A stretch of 64,000 nt of DNA from Pontibacter chinhatensis (lineage in GTDB: Bacteria; Bacteroidota; Bacteroidia; Cytophagales; Hymenobacteraceae), in assembly GCF_900113285.1 (NCBI RefSeq), contig NZ_FOOT01000001.1:1-64000 (forward strand), in the 5' to 3' direction. Position 1 is the first letter of the stretch. The number at the start of each line of letters is the position of its first letter. The position numbers were made by a program, and so were the translations under genes. Shown here piece after piece: positions 17,433 through 27,900 of this stretch. A model generated the notes under the pieces. The model saw only the letters and a list, made by a program, of their open reading frames with translations, had not been told where the DNA came from and made no database searches.

Positions 17433-19106
17433 ATGCGTTTGCTGCTCCTCTTTACCTGCCTGCTGCTGTACCTGCCCGTAAAGGCGCAGGACACTGGTAA
17501 CGCAGCTAGAGAGGAGCAGAAACGTTTAATATACTTCGCCGATAAGGCAGACACCCCCTTTACTACTTCAGAACCACTGCAATTCCTGTCGCCAAAAGCG
17601 GTGGAGCGGCGCAAACGTCAGAACATCACTGTTACGCCGCGCGATCTTCCGGTAAACCCTGCCTATGTGGCCGCGCTTCAAGAAGCTAGCGCTACGGTAT
17701 GGTATACTTCCCGGTGGTTTAACGCGGCTGTCGTGCAGTGCACCGACGAGCAGTTGCAGGCGCTGGAAGAGCTCCCGTTCGTGCTCCGTACGCAATCCCT
17801 GAACCGCGTGGCGTCTCCGACCGGTACATCAACCCAAGGGACCGCACTTCAAAGCATAGCAGCAGCTAGCACTACCTCTAACGCTCCTTACTGGCCCGCC
17901 CTTAACCCGTCAGACTATGGCCCTGCATTCCATCAGGCTGATATGCTTGGTGTTGACGAACTGCATGCCGATGGTTACACAGGGGCCGGAATGACCATTG
18001 CCGTGCTGGATGCCGGTTTCCCGGGAGTGCCAACGATAGCGGCCTTTGCCCACCTTTTTGAGCGAAACCAGCTGGCGGGCACTTTTGATTTTGTGAGGAA
18101 GCAGGAAGATGTGTTTACTGCCGATGCGCATGGCACAGCGGTACTTTCTACCATGGCTGCTTATGCCCCGGGGAGTATGGTGGGTACGGCCTATGGCGCC
18201 AATTACCTCTTGCTTCGTACCGAGGATGCCGCCACAGAGCATAACATAGAGGAAATTAACTGGCTGCTGGCCGCAGAATTTGCCGACAGTGCTGGGGCTG
18301 ATGTCATTAATTCTTCACTGGGCTATACTTTGTTCGATGCCCCTTCCCAAAGCTATACGTACCAGGACATGGACGGCAACACCTCCCTTATTAGCAAGGC
18401 CGCTGACTTTGCTGCCGCTACGGGGATGCTGGTGGTGACAAGCGCTGGCAACGAAGGAAACAAAAGCTGGCAGTACGTTTCTGCTCCCGCCGATGCCGAC
18501 TCGGTGCTGGCCGTGGGTGCTGTAGACTCGCTGGGTGTAAAGGCCGCTTTCAGCTCCTTTGGTCCTACGGCTGACGGGCGGATTAAGCCGGATGTGGCGG
18601 CCATGGGACAGGCGGTATACTTTATACTCCCAAACGGATCGCTTGCGCGGGGCAACGGCACTTCTTTTTCAGGCCCTATTGTGGCTGGCTTTGCCGCCAC
18701 TGTGTGGCAAGCCAATCCTTTCAGAACAAACATGGAGCTGATTGAGCTTCTAAGGCAGAGTGGGAGCAACGCTACTAACCCGGACAACAGCATCGGCTAT
18801 GGCATCCCGAACTACAGGCGCACCCTTACTGCCTCTCCCGGAGCAGCTACAGGAGAGGAGCTATACATCACAAACCCGGTACGACAGGATCCGGTTATAC
18901 TTTACCTGGGCCAGGATTGGCTGCAGCAAGCCATAGAAGTGCAGGTGTTGGATGCCACGGGCAAGCAAATGTTCCGCCAAAGTATAGTGCTGGCACAAAA
19001 GGAGCAGCCGCTAAAACTAGAGCCGCAGCACCTGGGAAACGGCCTGTACCTGTGCCGCATCCGGTCGGGTAATAGAGTAGCTACCCTCAGGTTTGTGAAA
19101 CTGTAG
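17433..19106 (+). CDS. Secreted S8 subtilisin-like serine protease with T9SS sorting domain
   Basis: A 557-residue protease. Signal peptide at residues 1-18 (ending VKAQ), then a propeptide-like region. The S8 catalytic domain runs from about residue 175 to 455, with Asp193 in IAVLDAGF, His232 in DAHGTAV, the oxyanion Asn in TSAGNEGN and Ser411 in GNGTSFSGP. The last 80 residues (from about 475) form a type IX secretion sorting domain: EVQVLDATGKQMFRQ, LGNGLYLCRI, ending TLRFVKL. The enzyme should therefore reach the cell surface or medium through T9SS. It follows the lipoprotein gene by 3 bp. Confidence 0.92.
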   Translation: MRLLLLFTCLLLYLPVKAQDTGNAAREEQKRLIYFADKADTPFTTSEPLQFLSPKAVERRKRQNITVTPRDLPVNPAYVAALQEASATVWYTSRWFNAAVVQCTDEQLQALEELPFVLRTQSLNRVASPTGTSTQGTALQSIAAASTTSNAPYWPALNPSDYGPAFHQADMLGVDELHADGYTGAGMTIAVLDAGFPGVPTIAAFAHLFERNQLAGTFDFVRKQEDVFTADAHGTAVLSTMAAYAPGSMVGTAYGANYLLLRTEDAATEHNIEEINWLLAAEFADSAGADVINSSLGYTLFDAPSQSYTYQDMDGNTSLISKAADFAAATGMLVVTSAGNEGNKSWQYVSAPADADSVLAVGAVDSLGVKAAFSSFGPTADGRIKPDVAAMGQAVYFILPNGSLARGNGTSFSGPIVAGFAATVWQANPFRTNMELIELLRQSGSNATNPDNSIGYGIPNYRRTLTASPGAATGEELYITNPVRQDPVILYLGQDWLQQAIEVQVLDATGKQMFRQSIVLAQKEQPLKLEPQHLGNGLYLCRIRSGNRVATLRFVKL

Positions 19107-19114
19107 AAGCCCTG

Positions 19115-20317
19115 ATGGTAACTCAAAACCCAACTATGAGAGCAAGCGCTACCCACGTCACCTTGGTCTTAGGATTTATACTTTTCACCGCCGTACCAGG
19201 CCTTTGCCAGGTCAAGCCCTATCTTACCGCCCGGGTTGATACTACGAAACAGGAGGTAAAGGCTGTGTACGAACTCATCGGGAATTACCTAAACGCACAA
19301 CCTGACAGCCTCTACCACAACCCCTATTGGAATAAGGAAGAAGTAGACTTTTACTACGGCCAACATCAGGAACATTTTGATCAGGCTGCTCCCCACCTGT
19401 TCTTTGGCCTGAATAGCAAACAGCTTTTCAGCTACTTTAAGCCTACCGTTTTAAGTATAGAGCCTGTGGGGGAGAAGTATGTTGCCAGGATTCTGCTGGC
19501 GACCGACAAACTGGAGCCGTGGATGGTAACGAATAAAATGAACCCGCCTTTTATACTTCGCTACTATGCGGCTAAAGATGAAGCAGGGGATTGGAAACTG
19601 GAGAATGCCTGGGCTAATGAGCTGAAGAAGTGGAAACAGCAACAAACGAAATGGATCACCTTCCATTTTCCACCGACTTTTGAGTTTAACCAGGAGCGGG
19701 CGGAGAAGGCAGATGCCTTTGTGGAGTCTTTTGTCAGGACGCTGAACATCCCCGATGCCAAACCATTTGATTTTTATGTGATGAACTCGGAAGAGGAGCT
19801 AGGCAGGCTCTTCAACCTGGACTATTGGCTGGCTTACCAAACTGGCTTTGCCAGAGCAAAGTATAACCGCATCTTTTCCGCGCATGGAGCCGAGGATAAC
19901 CTGCATGAGTTCGTACATATCCTCTATCATCCAGTTAAAAATCACTTTTTGGGAGAGGGCATCGCCACATACTTCGGAGGTGTTGACGGACATACCCCTT
20001 ACCAGGAAACGTTAAGAGAAGTATCCAGAGACATCTACAGGAACCATCCCGAGGTCACTTTCAAAAACCTTTACGATGGCAGCTTCCGGTATGCCGGCAA
20101 CCAGAGCCCACGCTATGTAGCCGGCGCCGTAGTGTACCAGTTGGTGCACGAGAAAAAAGGAGTAAAAGGCTTCCGGGAAGTAGAGGAGAGCGACAACACC
20201 TACGAGTCGCTTATTAAAACCATGGCGAAGGTGATGCGGATGAAAGAAAGCAAAGTGGAACCGTATTTAACGGATTACATCCGGACGTATCATCTAAAGG
20301 AAACGTCTGCACTTTAA
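19115..20317 (+). CDS. Secreted gluzincin-type metallopeptidase-like protein
   Basis: A 400-residue exported protein; an ATG at 19115 or, equally likely, one at 19136 starts the signal peptide (about residues 13-32: LVLGFILFTAVPGLCQ). The middle is not recognised. Near residue 270 is NLHEFVHILYHP, an HExxH zinc motif, and 17 residues later FLGEGIATYFGG supplies the Glu typical of gluzincins. A catalytic role is inferred from these motifs. The FILF of the signal peptide is encoded by TTT ATA CTT TTC, a dispersed octamer copy. Probably in one operon with the subtilase gene 8 bp upstream. Confidence 0.72.
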   Translation: MVTQNPTMRASATHVTLVLGFILFTAVPGLCQVKPYLTARVDTTKQEVKAVYELIGNYLNAQPDSLYHNPYWNKEEVDFYYGQHQEHFDQAAPHLFFGLNSKQLFSYFKPTVLSIEPVGEKYVARILLATDKLEPWMVTNKMNPPFILRYYAAKDEAGDWKLENAWANELKKWKQQQTKWITFHFPPTFEFNQERAEKADAFVESFVRTLNIPDAKPFDFYVMNSEEELGRLFNLDYWLAYQTGFARAKYNRIFSAHGAEDNLHEFVHILYHPVKNHFLGEGIATYFGGVDGHTPYQETLREVSRDIYRNHPEVTFKNLYDGSFRYAGNQSPRYVAGAVVYQLVHEKKGVKGFREVEESDNTYESLIKTMAKVMRMKESKVEPYLTDYIRTYHLKETSAL

Positions 20318-20445
20318 CATCATGCACTGGAGAACGTATGCACTTGCTGCGACTGATGCACGATAAGAATGAAGTAAAAAGGAGAGCGCGGCTAGCAAAG
20401 ATTTGCGTAAGTACCGACGTTGCTCCCAAATATCAATTATAAATT

Positions 20446-20453
20446 TACCTTTG
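20446..20453 (+). promoter_or_regulatory. Putative -7 promoter box of rpe, possibly giving a leaderless mRNA
   Basis: TACCTTTG fits TAnnTTTG, and its end is 5 bp before the rpe ATG. Transcription would begin at or next to the start codon. No clear TTTG -33 box is seen; GTTG at 20419-20422 is 23 bp upstream. Confidence 0.45.
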
Positions 20454-20458
20454 CAGGT

Positions 20459-21112
20459 ATGAGACCACTAATTGCCCCTTCTGTACTAGCCTCTGATTTT
20501 GCCAACCTGCAGTCGGAGGTAGAGATGCTCAACAACAGCCAGGCCGATTGGCTGCACATCGACATCATGGACGGCCGTTTTGTGCCTAATATTTCCTTTG
20601 GTTTTCCGGTTTTGGAGGCTATTAAACGCTACGCGCAGAAACCGCTGGATGTGCACCTGATGATTGTGGAGCCGGAACTGTATATTGAGCGGTTCCGGGA
20701 GGCGGGCGCGGACACCATTTCGGTGCATGTAGAGGCCTGCACGCACCTGCACCGCACCCTGCAGCAGATTAAAGCCACCGGGGCAAAGGCAGGTATCGCC
20801 GTAAACCCGCATACTTCCGTGCACTTGCTGGAAGATGTTATAGCCGATGCCGACCTGGTTTGCCTGATGTCGGTAAATCCGGGGTTTGGCGGGCAGAAGT
20901 TTATCGAGAACACATACCGCAAAATTGAGGCACTCAAGAACCTGATCATCCAGCGCAACTCACAGGCACTGATTGAGATTGACGGTGGCGTGAACCAGCA
21001 CAACACACCGCTGCTGCTGGAGAAGGGCGCCGATGTTCTGGTGGCCGGCAGTTTTGTCTTCTCTGCCGAAGACCCAGCCCAAACCATCGCCGATCTAAAA
21101 TCCTCTAAATAA
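20459..21112 (+). CDS. rpe: Ribulose-phosphate 3-epimerase
   Basis: A 217-residue TIM-barrel enzyme interconverting ribulose 5-phosphate and xylulose 5-phosphate. The motifs APSVLASDFANL, WLHIDIMDGRFVPNI and LDVHLMIVEP carry the metal-binding His and Asp residues; MSVNPGFGGQKF and IEIDGGVN complete the active site and phosphate clamp. The open frame starts at 20420, but the ATG at 20459 fits the family start (MRPLIAPSVL) and lies just after the promoter box. It is followed 13 bp later by the TonB-dependent receptor. Confidence 0.95.
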   Translation: MRPLIAPSVLASDFANLQSEVEMLNNSQADWLHIDIMDGRFVPNISFGFPVLEAIKRYAQKPLDVHLMIVEPELYIERFREAGADTISVHVEACTHLHRTLQQIKATGAKAGIAVNPHTSVHLLEDVIADADLVCLMSVNPGFGGQKFIENTYRKIEALKNLIIQRNSQALIEIDGGVNQHNTPLLLEKGADVLVAGSFVFSAEDPAQTIADLKSSK

Positions 21113-21125
21113 TAAACCGCTGCAG

Positions 21126-23558
21126 ATGCTGAAATATTTACTGGGATGGTGGTGTATACTTTTGCCCTTTGGTGTTTTGGCACAGCAGGCTACCTTATCC
21201 GGCAGGGTGCTGAACCAGCAGCAGGAGCCACTAGAGTCGGCTATGGTAGCCCTGAAGGGAACTTCAACGGGTACCCGGACGAATGCAGCAGGAGCGTTTA
21301 AGTTAATAGTGCCGGCAGGTACGGAGTGGACGCTTGTGGTGCGCCACCTGGGGTATAAAGCGCTGGAACAAAAGTTTATACTCCAGCCTGGTGAAAGTCG
21401 TGATTTAAGCTTTATACTTGAGCCAGACCCGCAGCAGTTGCAAACGGTGGATGTGCAGGGCAAAGCTGAAGAGAGTCGCGAGCAGGTGAGTGTGATTACC
21501 TTGGACCCGCGCGATGTGGAGCACCTGCCGTCCACCTTCGGCGACTTTAACAAAGTGCTGGTCACGCTGCCGGGTGTGTCGAGCAACAACGAGCTTTCCA
21601 GCACCTACTCGGTGCGCGGGGGCAACTACGACGAGAACCTGGTCTACGTCAACAACATCGAGATTTACAGGCCCTTTCTTATTTCCTCGGCGCAGCAGGA
21701 GGGACTTTCCTTTGTAAACCCGGATTTGGTTGGTAACATCGAGTTTTCCTCGGGTGGCTGGCAACCAAAGTATGGCGACAAGCTTTCTTCGGTGCTGAAC
21801 ATCAAGTATAAACAGCCCTCAGAATTTGGCGCTACGGTTAGCGGCGGCCTTACCGGAGGAGCGCTGCACCTGGAGTCGGCTTCCAAAAATAAAAAAGTTT
21901 CCTACCTGTTTGGCGCCCGCCACAAAAACGGGCAATACATTCTGAAGGGGCTGCAGACAGAGGGAAAGTATAACCCCATCTTTACAGACGCGCAGGCCTA
22001 TGTGCACTTCGACCTGACCAAAGACACCCTGAACCGTGGCCGCACCACCCTGGGTATATTGACCAGCTACGCCAACAACGACTTCCGGGTGGAGCCCGAA
22101 ACGCAGGCAACTACGTTTGGCACCCGCAACACGCCGCTGCGCCTGCTCATAGCCTTCGATGGGCAGGAGCGGATGGAGTACGCTACCTACCAGGCCGGCC
22201 TAAACCTGACGCACCGTTTCACAGCATTTTATACTTCTGAGCTTATACTTTCGGGGGTGCACTCGCGGGAGCGGGAGTTCCGGGACGTGGAGGCCGGCTA
22301 CCGCCTGTGCGATGTGGACACCAACGGCGACGGCATTGGCGACTGCCTGCAGGAGCGCGGGGTGGGGAGCTCCTTCAACCATGCCCGCAATACCCTGCTG
22401 GCCCGGATATTGGCAGCGGAGCTTCGCAATACCTGGCAGGCAAGTCCGCGCAGCAATGTGCAGTTCGGTCTGAAGGTAGGTTCTGAGCGCATCGAAGACC
22501 AACTGCAGGAGTATGGCTTCACGGACTCGGCCGATTACGTAACGCAGGATTATTACCTGCGCTCCCAACTGGATCTTAACACCCTGCGCTATAGCGGCTA
22601 CCTGCAGCATACCATCGCCCTGGACTCGCTGAGAACCTTTACCTATGGGATGCGCGCCACGTACTGGGATTTTACAGGGGAGTTGAATATCTCGCCGCGC
22701 GTGCAGTATTCCTTTATTACCCGTCGCAACCCCAACCTTTCCTTTAAAACTGCACTGGGTTTATACTATCAACCACCGTTTTACCGCGAGCTGCGCGACT
22801 TTAATGGGGTTATCAACCCGGACCTGAAGGCACAGCGATCGGTACACGCCATCGTGGGCAGCGATTATCTTTTCCAGGCCTGGGGGCGCGACTTTAAACT
22901 TGCCACGGAGGCTTATTACAAGTGGATGACCAACGTGATTCCGTATGACCTGGATAACGTGCGGCTGCGTTACTATGCCCGCAACAACGCCAAGGCCTAT
23001 GCCGCCGGCTTCGACGTGCGGGTGAACGGGGAGTTTATACCGGGGGCTGAGTCGTGGTTGAGCCTGGGGCTGCTGACAACGAAAGAGAATGTGGAGGGTG
23101 ACTCAATTTCAGTTCACAATGCGCAGGGCGAGAAAATCGGCATGCGGGAGCAGGGCTTCCTCCGACGGCCCACAGATCAGTTAGTGAACTTCTCCTTGTT
23201 TTTCCAGGACCACCTGCCCGACAACCCTACGGTGCGCATGTACCTGAACCTGGTGTATGGCAGTGGCTTACCTTTTGGCCCGCCGCGCCAACCGGAGTAT
23301 AGAAGTGCCTTTGATGGCCGCTCTTATAAGCGCATCGACATTGGTTTTTCGAAAGTACTTGTGGTAGAAGGGGATGTGGTGAAGCGGAAAAAGCTGGGGC
23401 TGGAGAGCCTTTGGATAGGGTTGGAGGTGCTCAATTTAATTGATGCCAAAAACTGGATGTCGTACAACTACGTGAGCGACGTGAACGACATAACATATGC
23501 CGTACCCAACTACCTCACCGGTCGCCGCCTGAACGTCAGGTTCGTGGCCAAGTTCTAA
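21126..23558 (+). CDS. TonB-dependent outer-membrane receptor
   Basis: An 810-residue receptor. Signal peptide at residues 1-20 (ending LAQQ), a carboxypeptidase-like regulatory domain at about 20-105 (LSGRVLNQQQEPLESAMVAL, FKLIVPAG), a plug domain (about 115-220: TLPGVSSNNELSSTYSVRGG, NYDENLVYVNNIEIYRP), and a beta-barrel ending in RRLNVRFVAKF. It is shorter than SusC-type receptors, and no SusD partner is adjacent, so it probably does not import glycans. Substrate unknown. An octamer copy overlaps its stop codon, directly before a strong terminator hairpin. Confidence 0.92.
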   Translation: MLKYLLGWWCILLPFGVLAQQATLSGRVLNQQQEPLESAMVALKGTSTGTRTNAAGAFKLIVPAGTEWTLVVRHLGYKALEQKFILQPGESRDLSFILEPDPQQLQTVDVQGKAEESREQVSVITLDPRDVEHLPSTFGDFNKVLVTLPGVSSNNELSSTYSVRGGNYDENLVYVNNIEIYRPFLISSAQQEGLSFVNPDLVGNIEFSSGGWQPKYGDKLSSVLNIKYKQPSEFGATVSGGLTGGALHLESASKNKKVSYLFGARHKNGQYILKGLQTEGKYNPIFTDAQAYVHFDLTKDTLNRGRTTLGILTSYANNDFRVEPETQATTFGTRNTPLRLLIAFDGQERMEYATYQAGLNLTHRFTAFYTSELILSGVHSREREFRDVEAGYRLCDVDTNGDGIGDCLQERGVGSSFNHARNTLLARILAAELRNTWQASPRSNVQFGLKVGSERIEDQLQEYGFTDSADYVTQDYYLRSQLDLNTLRYSGYLQHTIALDSLRTFTYGMRATYWDFTGELNISPRVQYSFITRRNPNLSFKTALGLYYQPPFYRELRDFNGVINPDLKAQRSVHAIVGSDYLFQAWGRDFKLATEAYYKWMTNVIPYDLDNVRLRYYARNNAKAYAAGFDVRVNGEFIPGAESWLSLGLLTTKENVEGDSISVHNAQGEKIGMREQGFLRRPTDQLVNFSLFFQDHLPDNPTVRMYLNLVYGSGLPFGPPRQPEYRSAFDGRSYKRIDIGFSKVLVVEGDVVKRKKLGLESLWIGLEVLNLIDAKNWMSYNYVSDVNDITYAVPNYLTGRRLNVRFVAKF

Positions 23559-23563
23559 GTATA

Positions 23564-23604
23564 AAAAGTGAGGGGAGGCCAATTTTCGGCCTCCCCTCAC
23601 TTTT
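23564..23604. terminator. Bidirectional terminator flanked by two octamer copies
   Basis: A perfect 17-bp stem (AAAAGTGAGGGGAGGCC, 23564-23580, with its complement at 23588-23604) and a 7-base loop lie between the convergent TonB-receptor and DUF2911 genes. AGTATAAA lies immediately before (23558) and after (23608). The A-run on the left and T-run on the right suit termination in both directions. Confidence 0.8.
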
Positions 23605-23621
23605 CTAAGTATAAATAATCT

Positions 23622-24494
23622 CTAGCGTCTTTTCTTCCACTCGCTGTACGCGGTTTCTATTTGCTTGGCATACGTCTGGTAACTCTCCGGTTCTGCCCCT
23701 CCAAGTTCCATCGCCTTTGCTGAAAGTGTGGCCGCCATCTGGTACTCGTTGTTATAAGCATACAGCTTTGCCTTAATCCAGTTGTTGTAGAAGTTTTCCT
23801 TAATCGCGATAGACTTGTTAATCCACTCCAAGGCCTTTTGATGATGCTCTTTGCGAGGCAGCATGTACTCTGCGCATTGTGCCCAGGTATACCAATCGTC
23901 GCTGGCGGCGGTGGAAAGGGCGTAATTAATATTCTCCAGCGCCTTCTTCTCAACATCTGTCTCTATGCTCAGGCTGATTTTGGTATTCTCCCAGGCCAGG
24001 TTCAGCTTTGCTTTATTCATGTTGATGTCGGAGAAGGAGAAGTGCATGGTCTCCACAAACTCAGTTGTCTTGGATGGCTTCACCTCTAAATATGCCACAT
24101 CATCCAGTTCATTATAACCTTCCAGACCCCAAAGGGTGGTATCACGGTTTAGTACCACATGCCATACAGAATCATTTTGAGGGATGATGAAGAAGGAGTA
24201 GGTGCCTGCCGGTACGCGCTCGTTGTTCAGAAACAGCTCATCCTCAAAGCTTATCAAGGTGGCCTCGTTGGCACCAGCCCGCCACATTTGCCCATAAGGT
24301 ACAAGCCCTCCGAAGACCTGCCTGCCCCGCACGCTTGGCGCATGGTAGTTCACTGTAACATCGGTTAGCCCAATTGTCTGGCGCAGGTAAGCTGCAGGAC
24401 TGGCCTGCGGCAGTTTTACCTGCGCAAAGGCGCTGCTCTGTGCAAACAGGAAAGCTATCGTTAACAAGAAAAAGCAAAGTATGGGTCTCTTCAT
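23622..24494 (-). CDS. DUF2911 exported protein
   Basis: A 290-residue protein with a signal peptide (residues 1-24, ending AFAQ). The DUF2911 domain fills about residues 28-175: VTVNYHAPSVRGRQVFGG, LVPYGQMWRAGANEAT, VPAGTYSFFIIP. The C-terminal 110 residues are helical and TPR-like (ALEWINKSIAIKENFYNNW). The family is common in Bacteroidota and has no established function. It is a single-gene unit. A possible promoter reads on the minus strand from 24587 to 24580 (TAGCTTTG). Confidence 0.88.
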   Translation of the reverse strand: MKRPILCFFLLTIAFLFAQSSAFAQVKLPQASPAAYLRQTIGLTDVTVNYHAPSVRGRQVFGGLVPYGQMWRAGANEATLISFEDELFLNNERVPAGTYSFFIIPQNDSVWHVVLNRDTTLWGLEGYNELDDVAYLEVKPSKTTEFVETMHFSFSDINMNKAKLNLAWENTKISLSIETDVEKKALENINYALSTAASDDWYTWAQCAEYMLPRKEHHQKALEWINKSIAIKENFYNNWIKAKLYAYNNEYQMAATLSAKAMELGGAEPESYQTYAKQIETAYSEWKKRR

Positions 24495-24915
24495 GGTAGT
24501 CTAAGAATGGGTTGCACGTATTTCCCCTAACCGAAAAAACTATGCCAATACAGTCGGCCTGTACCAATAAATTCGGATGCAAAGCTAGTAAAGTTTACAG
24601 GATCAGCCTCTACTTTTTGCTTCTGCCTAAGAGCATAGAACTATGCAAGAAGCATATGCTCAACTAAACCATGTGTAAACTTTGCAAAATTAAAAAATAT
24701 ATCTGATAAATGTAACTTTATAAACTTGTAAAAGTATAGGATTGTGGGTTATTGAGTCTGGTTATATAAAAACTAGGAAATTTTCAACAGCCTCCTCGCA
24801 TAGCAAAGGCCTAAGCATAGAAACTTATAAGACAAAGTAGTTCTGGACACGCTCAAACGATGAAGGAGCGTGCTGGCAATTTTGCATACAAGATAGAAAC
24901 CTAACAACCCTTTAT
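24495..24915. other. AT-rich divergent intergenic region
   Basis: A 421-bp gap between the divergent DUF2911 and MBG-repeat genes. No coding frame, tRNA or strong hairpin was seen. It must hold promoters for both; TAGCTTTG on the minus strand (24587-24580) fits the -7 box of the DUF2911 gene. No exact octamer copy occurs, only a partial one near 24732. Confidence 0.5.
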
Positions 24916-27900
24916 ATGAATCTGAAACCTTTACACCTGTACTTTTTTGTGGGGCAAAGTGTGATGAGGCGCATGTTCCTTATCATGGCGCTCCTTTTTC
25001 TGGCGCTGCCACCCTTGTTGGCGCAGACGGTAACTTCTGATAAGGATGATTATGCACCTGGCGAGGTCGCAATCATTACCGGTTCAGGATGGATAAATGA
25101 TGAATATGTAGATGTACATTTTGAGGAAGAACCTGAGTATGATCATTCCCATGAACATCATGGTACATCAGTAGATGCAGATGGGAATTGGAAGATAGAG
25201 TTTGAGATATTAGAAAGACACTTAGGAGTAACTTTTACTGTGATTGCAGTTGGTCAACAGAGCGGTGCGAGGGCTGAAACGTCCTTTACAGATGCGCAGC
25301 CTACAGAAATTGTTTTATCGTCGAGCAACAACCCTTCTTTAGCCGGTGAGAATGTAAACATTACAGCTGTTGTTAGAAGAGCTCCTAATGGTAATAACAA
25401 TGTAGCCGGACAGTTACAATTCTACTTAAACGGAGTAGCACATGGAAATGCTCTAGCAATCTCGAATAACAATAATACAAAGTCTATAACTATTAATGCT
25501 CTTTCTGCAGGTGAGCATAAGATAAGGGCAGAGTTTGTAGGTACAAATAATGATAGGCCCAATGGTTATATGAATAGTGAATCAACCATTTCCCAAAAAA
25601 TCATTAAAAAATTTGCTACCATAAGCCTGCAAGATATAGAATACACCTACAATGGTGGACAAAAACATGCAACAGCTGTTACTAATCCGGCAGATTTAGA
25701 AGGCGTAAGTATTACTTATAATGGCTCAACTATAGCGCCAACAGATGCAGGTGAATATGATGTGATTGCTACATTAAACAATCCTCTTTACGAAGCTGAA
25801 GCCGTAAATGGGAAAATGATTATCTCCAAGGCCAATCAGGCGATTAGCTGGACAAACCCTCAGAGCATCGTCTTTGGCACAGCGCTGTCAGCAACACAGC
25901 TTAATGCAGCCTTAACTGCCGGAGAAGGAAGTTTAACTTATAGCCCGGCTGCAGGAAATATACTCGGCGTAGGCTCCCATACTTTGAGAGTCAAAGCAGC
26001 CGCAACTACAAACTACAATGCTGCCGAAGCTATTGTCATACTTCAGGTAGAAAAGGCCACGCCTACGCTCACCTTAACAATAGGAGAACCACATACCTAT
26101 GACGGAACGCCTAAACATATTGCTGGCGTAGAACTTAGAGGTGTGCTGGAAAATGAAAACATTGGAACCGCCACCGTTACCTATAGTAAAGATGGTGCCC
26201 CGGTAACTTCTCCGGTTGATGCTGGTGAGTATTTAGTTATAGCTTCCTTTACAGGGAATGATAATTACCTTCCACGTCAGGCAACTGGTACCCTCACCAT
26301 TACCCCTCGTCCTGTTTCAGTGGCTGCCAACGCCCTCTCGAAAGTATACGGCGAGGCTGATCCTACGCTAACTTATACCATTACTGCTGGCACTGTCGTG
26401 AATGGCGACAGTTTCTCCGGAAGCCTCGAAAGAGAGTCAGGGGAAAACGTTCGCGGGTATGCGATTAACAAAGGCACACTCAGTCTCGGCAGCAACTATA
26501 GCCTGTCTTTCGAAGGCGCTCAGTTCACCATCAACCCGAAGCAGGTTACTGCCCGGATCTCAGCAGAAGATAAAGTATACGACGGTTCAGAACAGGCCAC
26601 TGCGAGCGGCTACATTGCAGCAAGCGAACTAGTTGGAAGCGACCAATTGGAAGTAATGGTCCAAAACGCTGCTTTCTCAGACAAAAATGCAGGGCCAGGG
26701 AAAACGGTAACTGCTGATGTTTCTATCACGCACGGCAACTATACCCTCAGCAATGCCACCGCTTCCACTACTGCCAACATCACGGCTAAACCCATTGTGG
26801 GTACCTTTACAGCTGCTAGCAAAGTATACGACGGCACTACAGCGGCAACTGTAACTGACCTGGCACTGGTGGGCATTATAGCAGGAGATGATATTCGACT
26901 AACCGGGGGAGAGGCGAGATTTGCGGATAAAAACGCAAACTCTGGCAAGACTGTAACGCTGGCAGGTGCGGCTCTTTCTGGTAAAGATAAGAATAACTAT
27001 ACTTTGACAAATGTTGAGCAAGCCTTAGCGGATATTACGAAGCGGCCGGCTTCAGTAACACCAAAGGCCGTTACGAAAGTATACGGCACCCGAGATCCCG
27101 TTTTGACTGGTACATTAGAAGGCTTCGTTGAAACTGATGAAATTACAGCAGAATTTTTCCGTCCATTAAGCGAGTGGGTGGGCAAGATTGACATTTTGGT
27201 CACGCTGCATCCAGAAGAAGCACTGAGCAACTATGACATTACCTATAACGAGGCTTTTCTGGAAATTACCCCGGCCGAGCTGGTTGTAACTGCTCATAAC
27301 GCCAGCAGAAAGTATGGTGATGCCAACCCTGAGTTCACGGGCAGCGTGTCTGGCATCGTAGGAGAGGATGAGATTGAGATAAGCTATACTTCTGTAGCGA
27401 AGCCAGAAAGCGTTATTGGCAGTTATGCGATAACTCCTGTGTTGTCGGGTGCGTTGCTGGTAAACTACACCGTATTAGCTACTGATGGCATCCTGACCAT
27501 TGGAAAGGCTCCTTTAAGTCTGCAGGTAAACGACAAGACGAGAAAGTATGGCGAGGAAAACCCTGCGTTTGACGGAACGCTTACCGGTTTGAAGAACAGT
27601 GACCCCATCACGCCAAGCTACAGCACAACAGCCGGCGCAGGCACAAATGTAGGTGAATATGCGATAATGGGTTCGCTTCTGGATCCTAAAGGAAAGCTTG
27701 ATAACTACGATGTAAGTATAACCGATGGTGTTTTAAATATCCTGCCTGCTGAAGCAGAGATATATCTGAGTGACCTGTCGACAGTATACAACGGACAGCC
27801 GCAGGGTGTAACGGTAACCACTGTGCCCGAAGGACTGGCCGTGAACATTACCTACAACGCAGAGGCCGTTGCTCCCACAAAAGCCGACTCCTATACTGTA

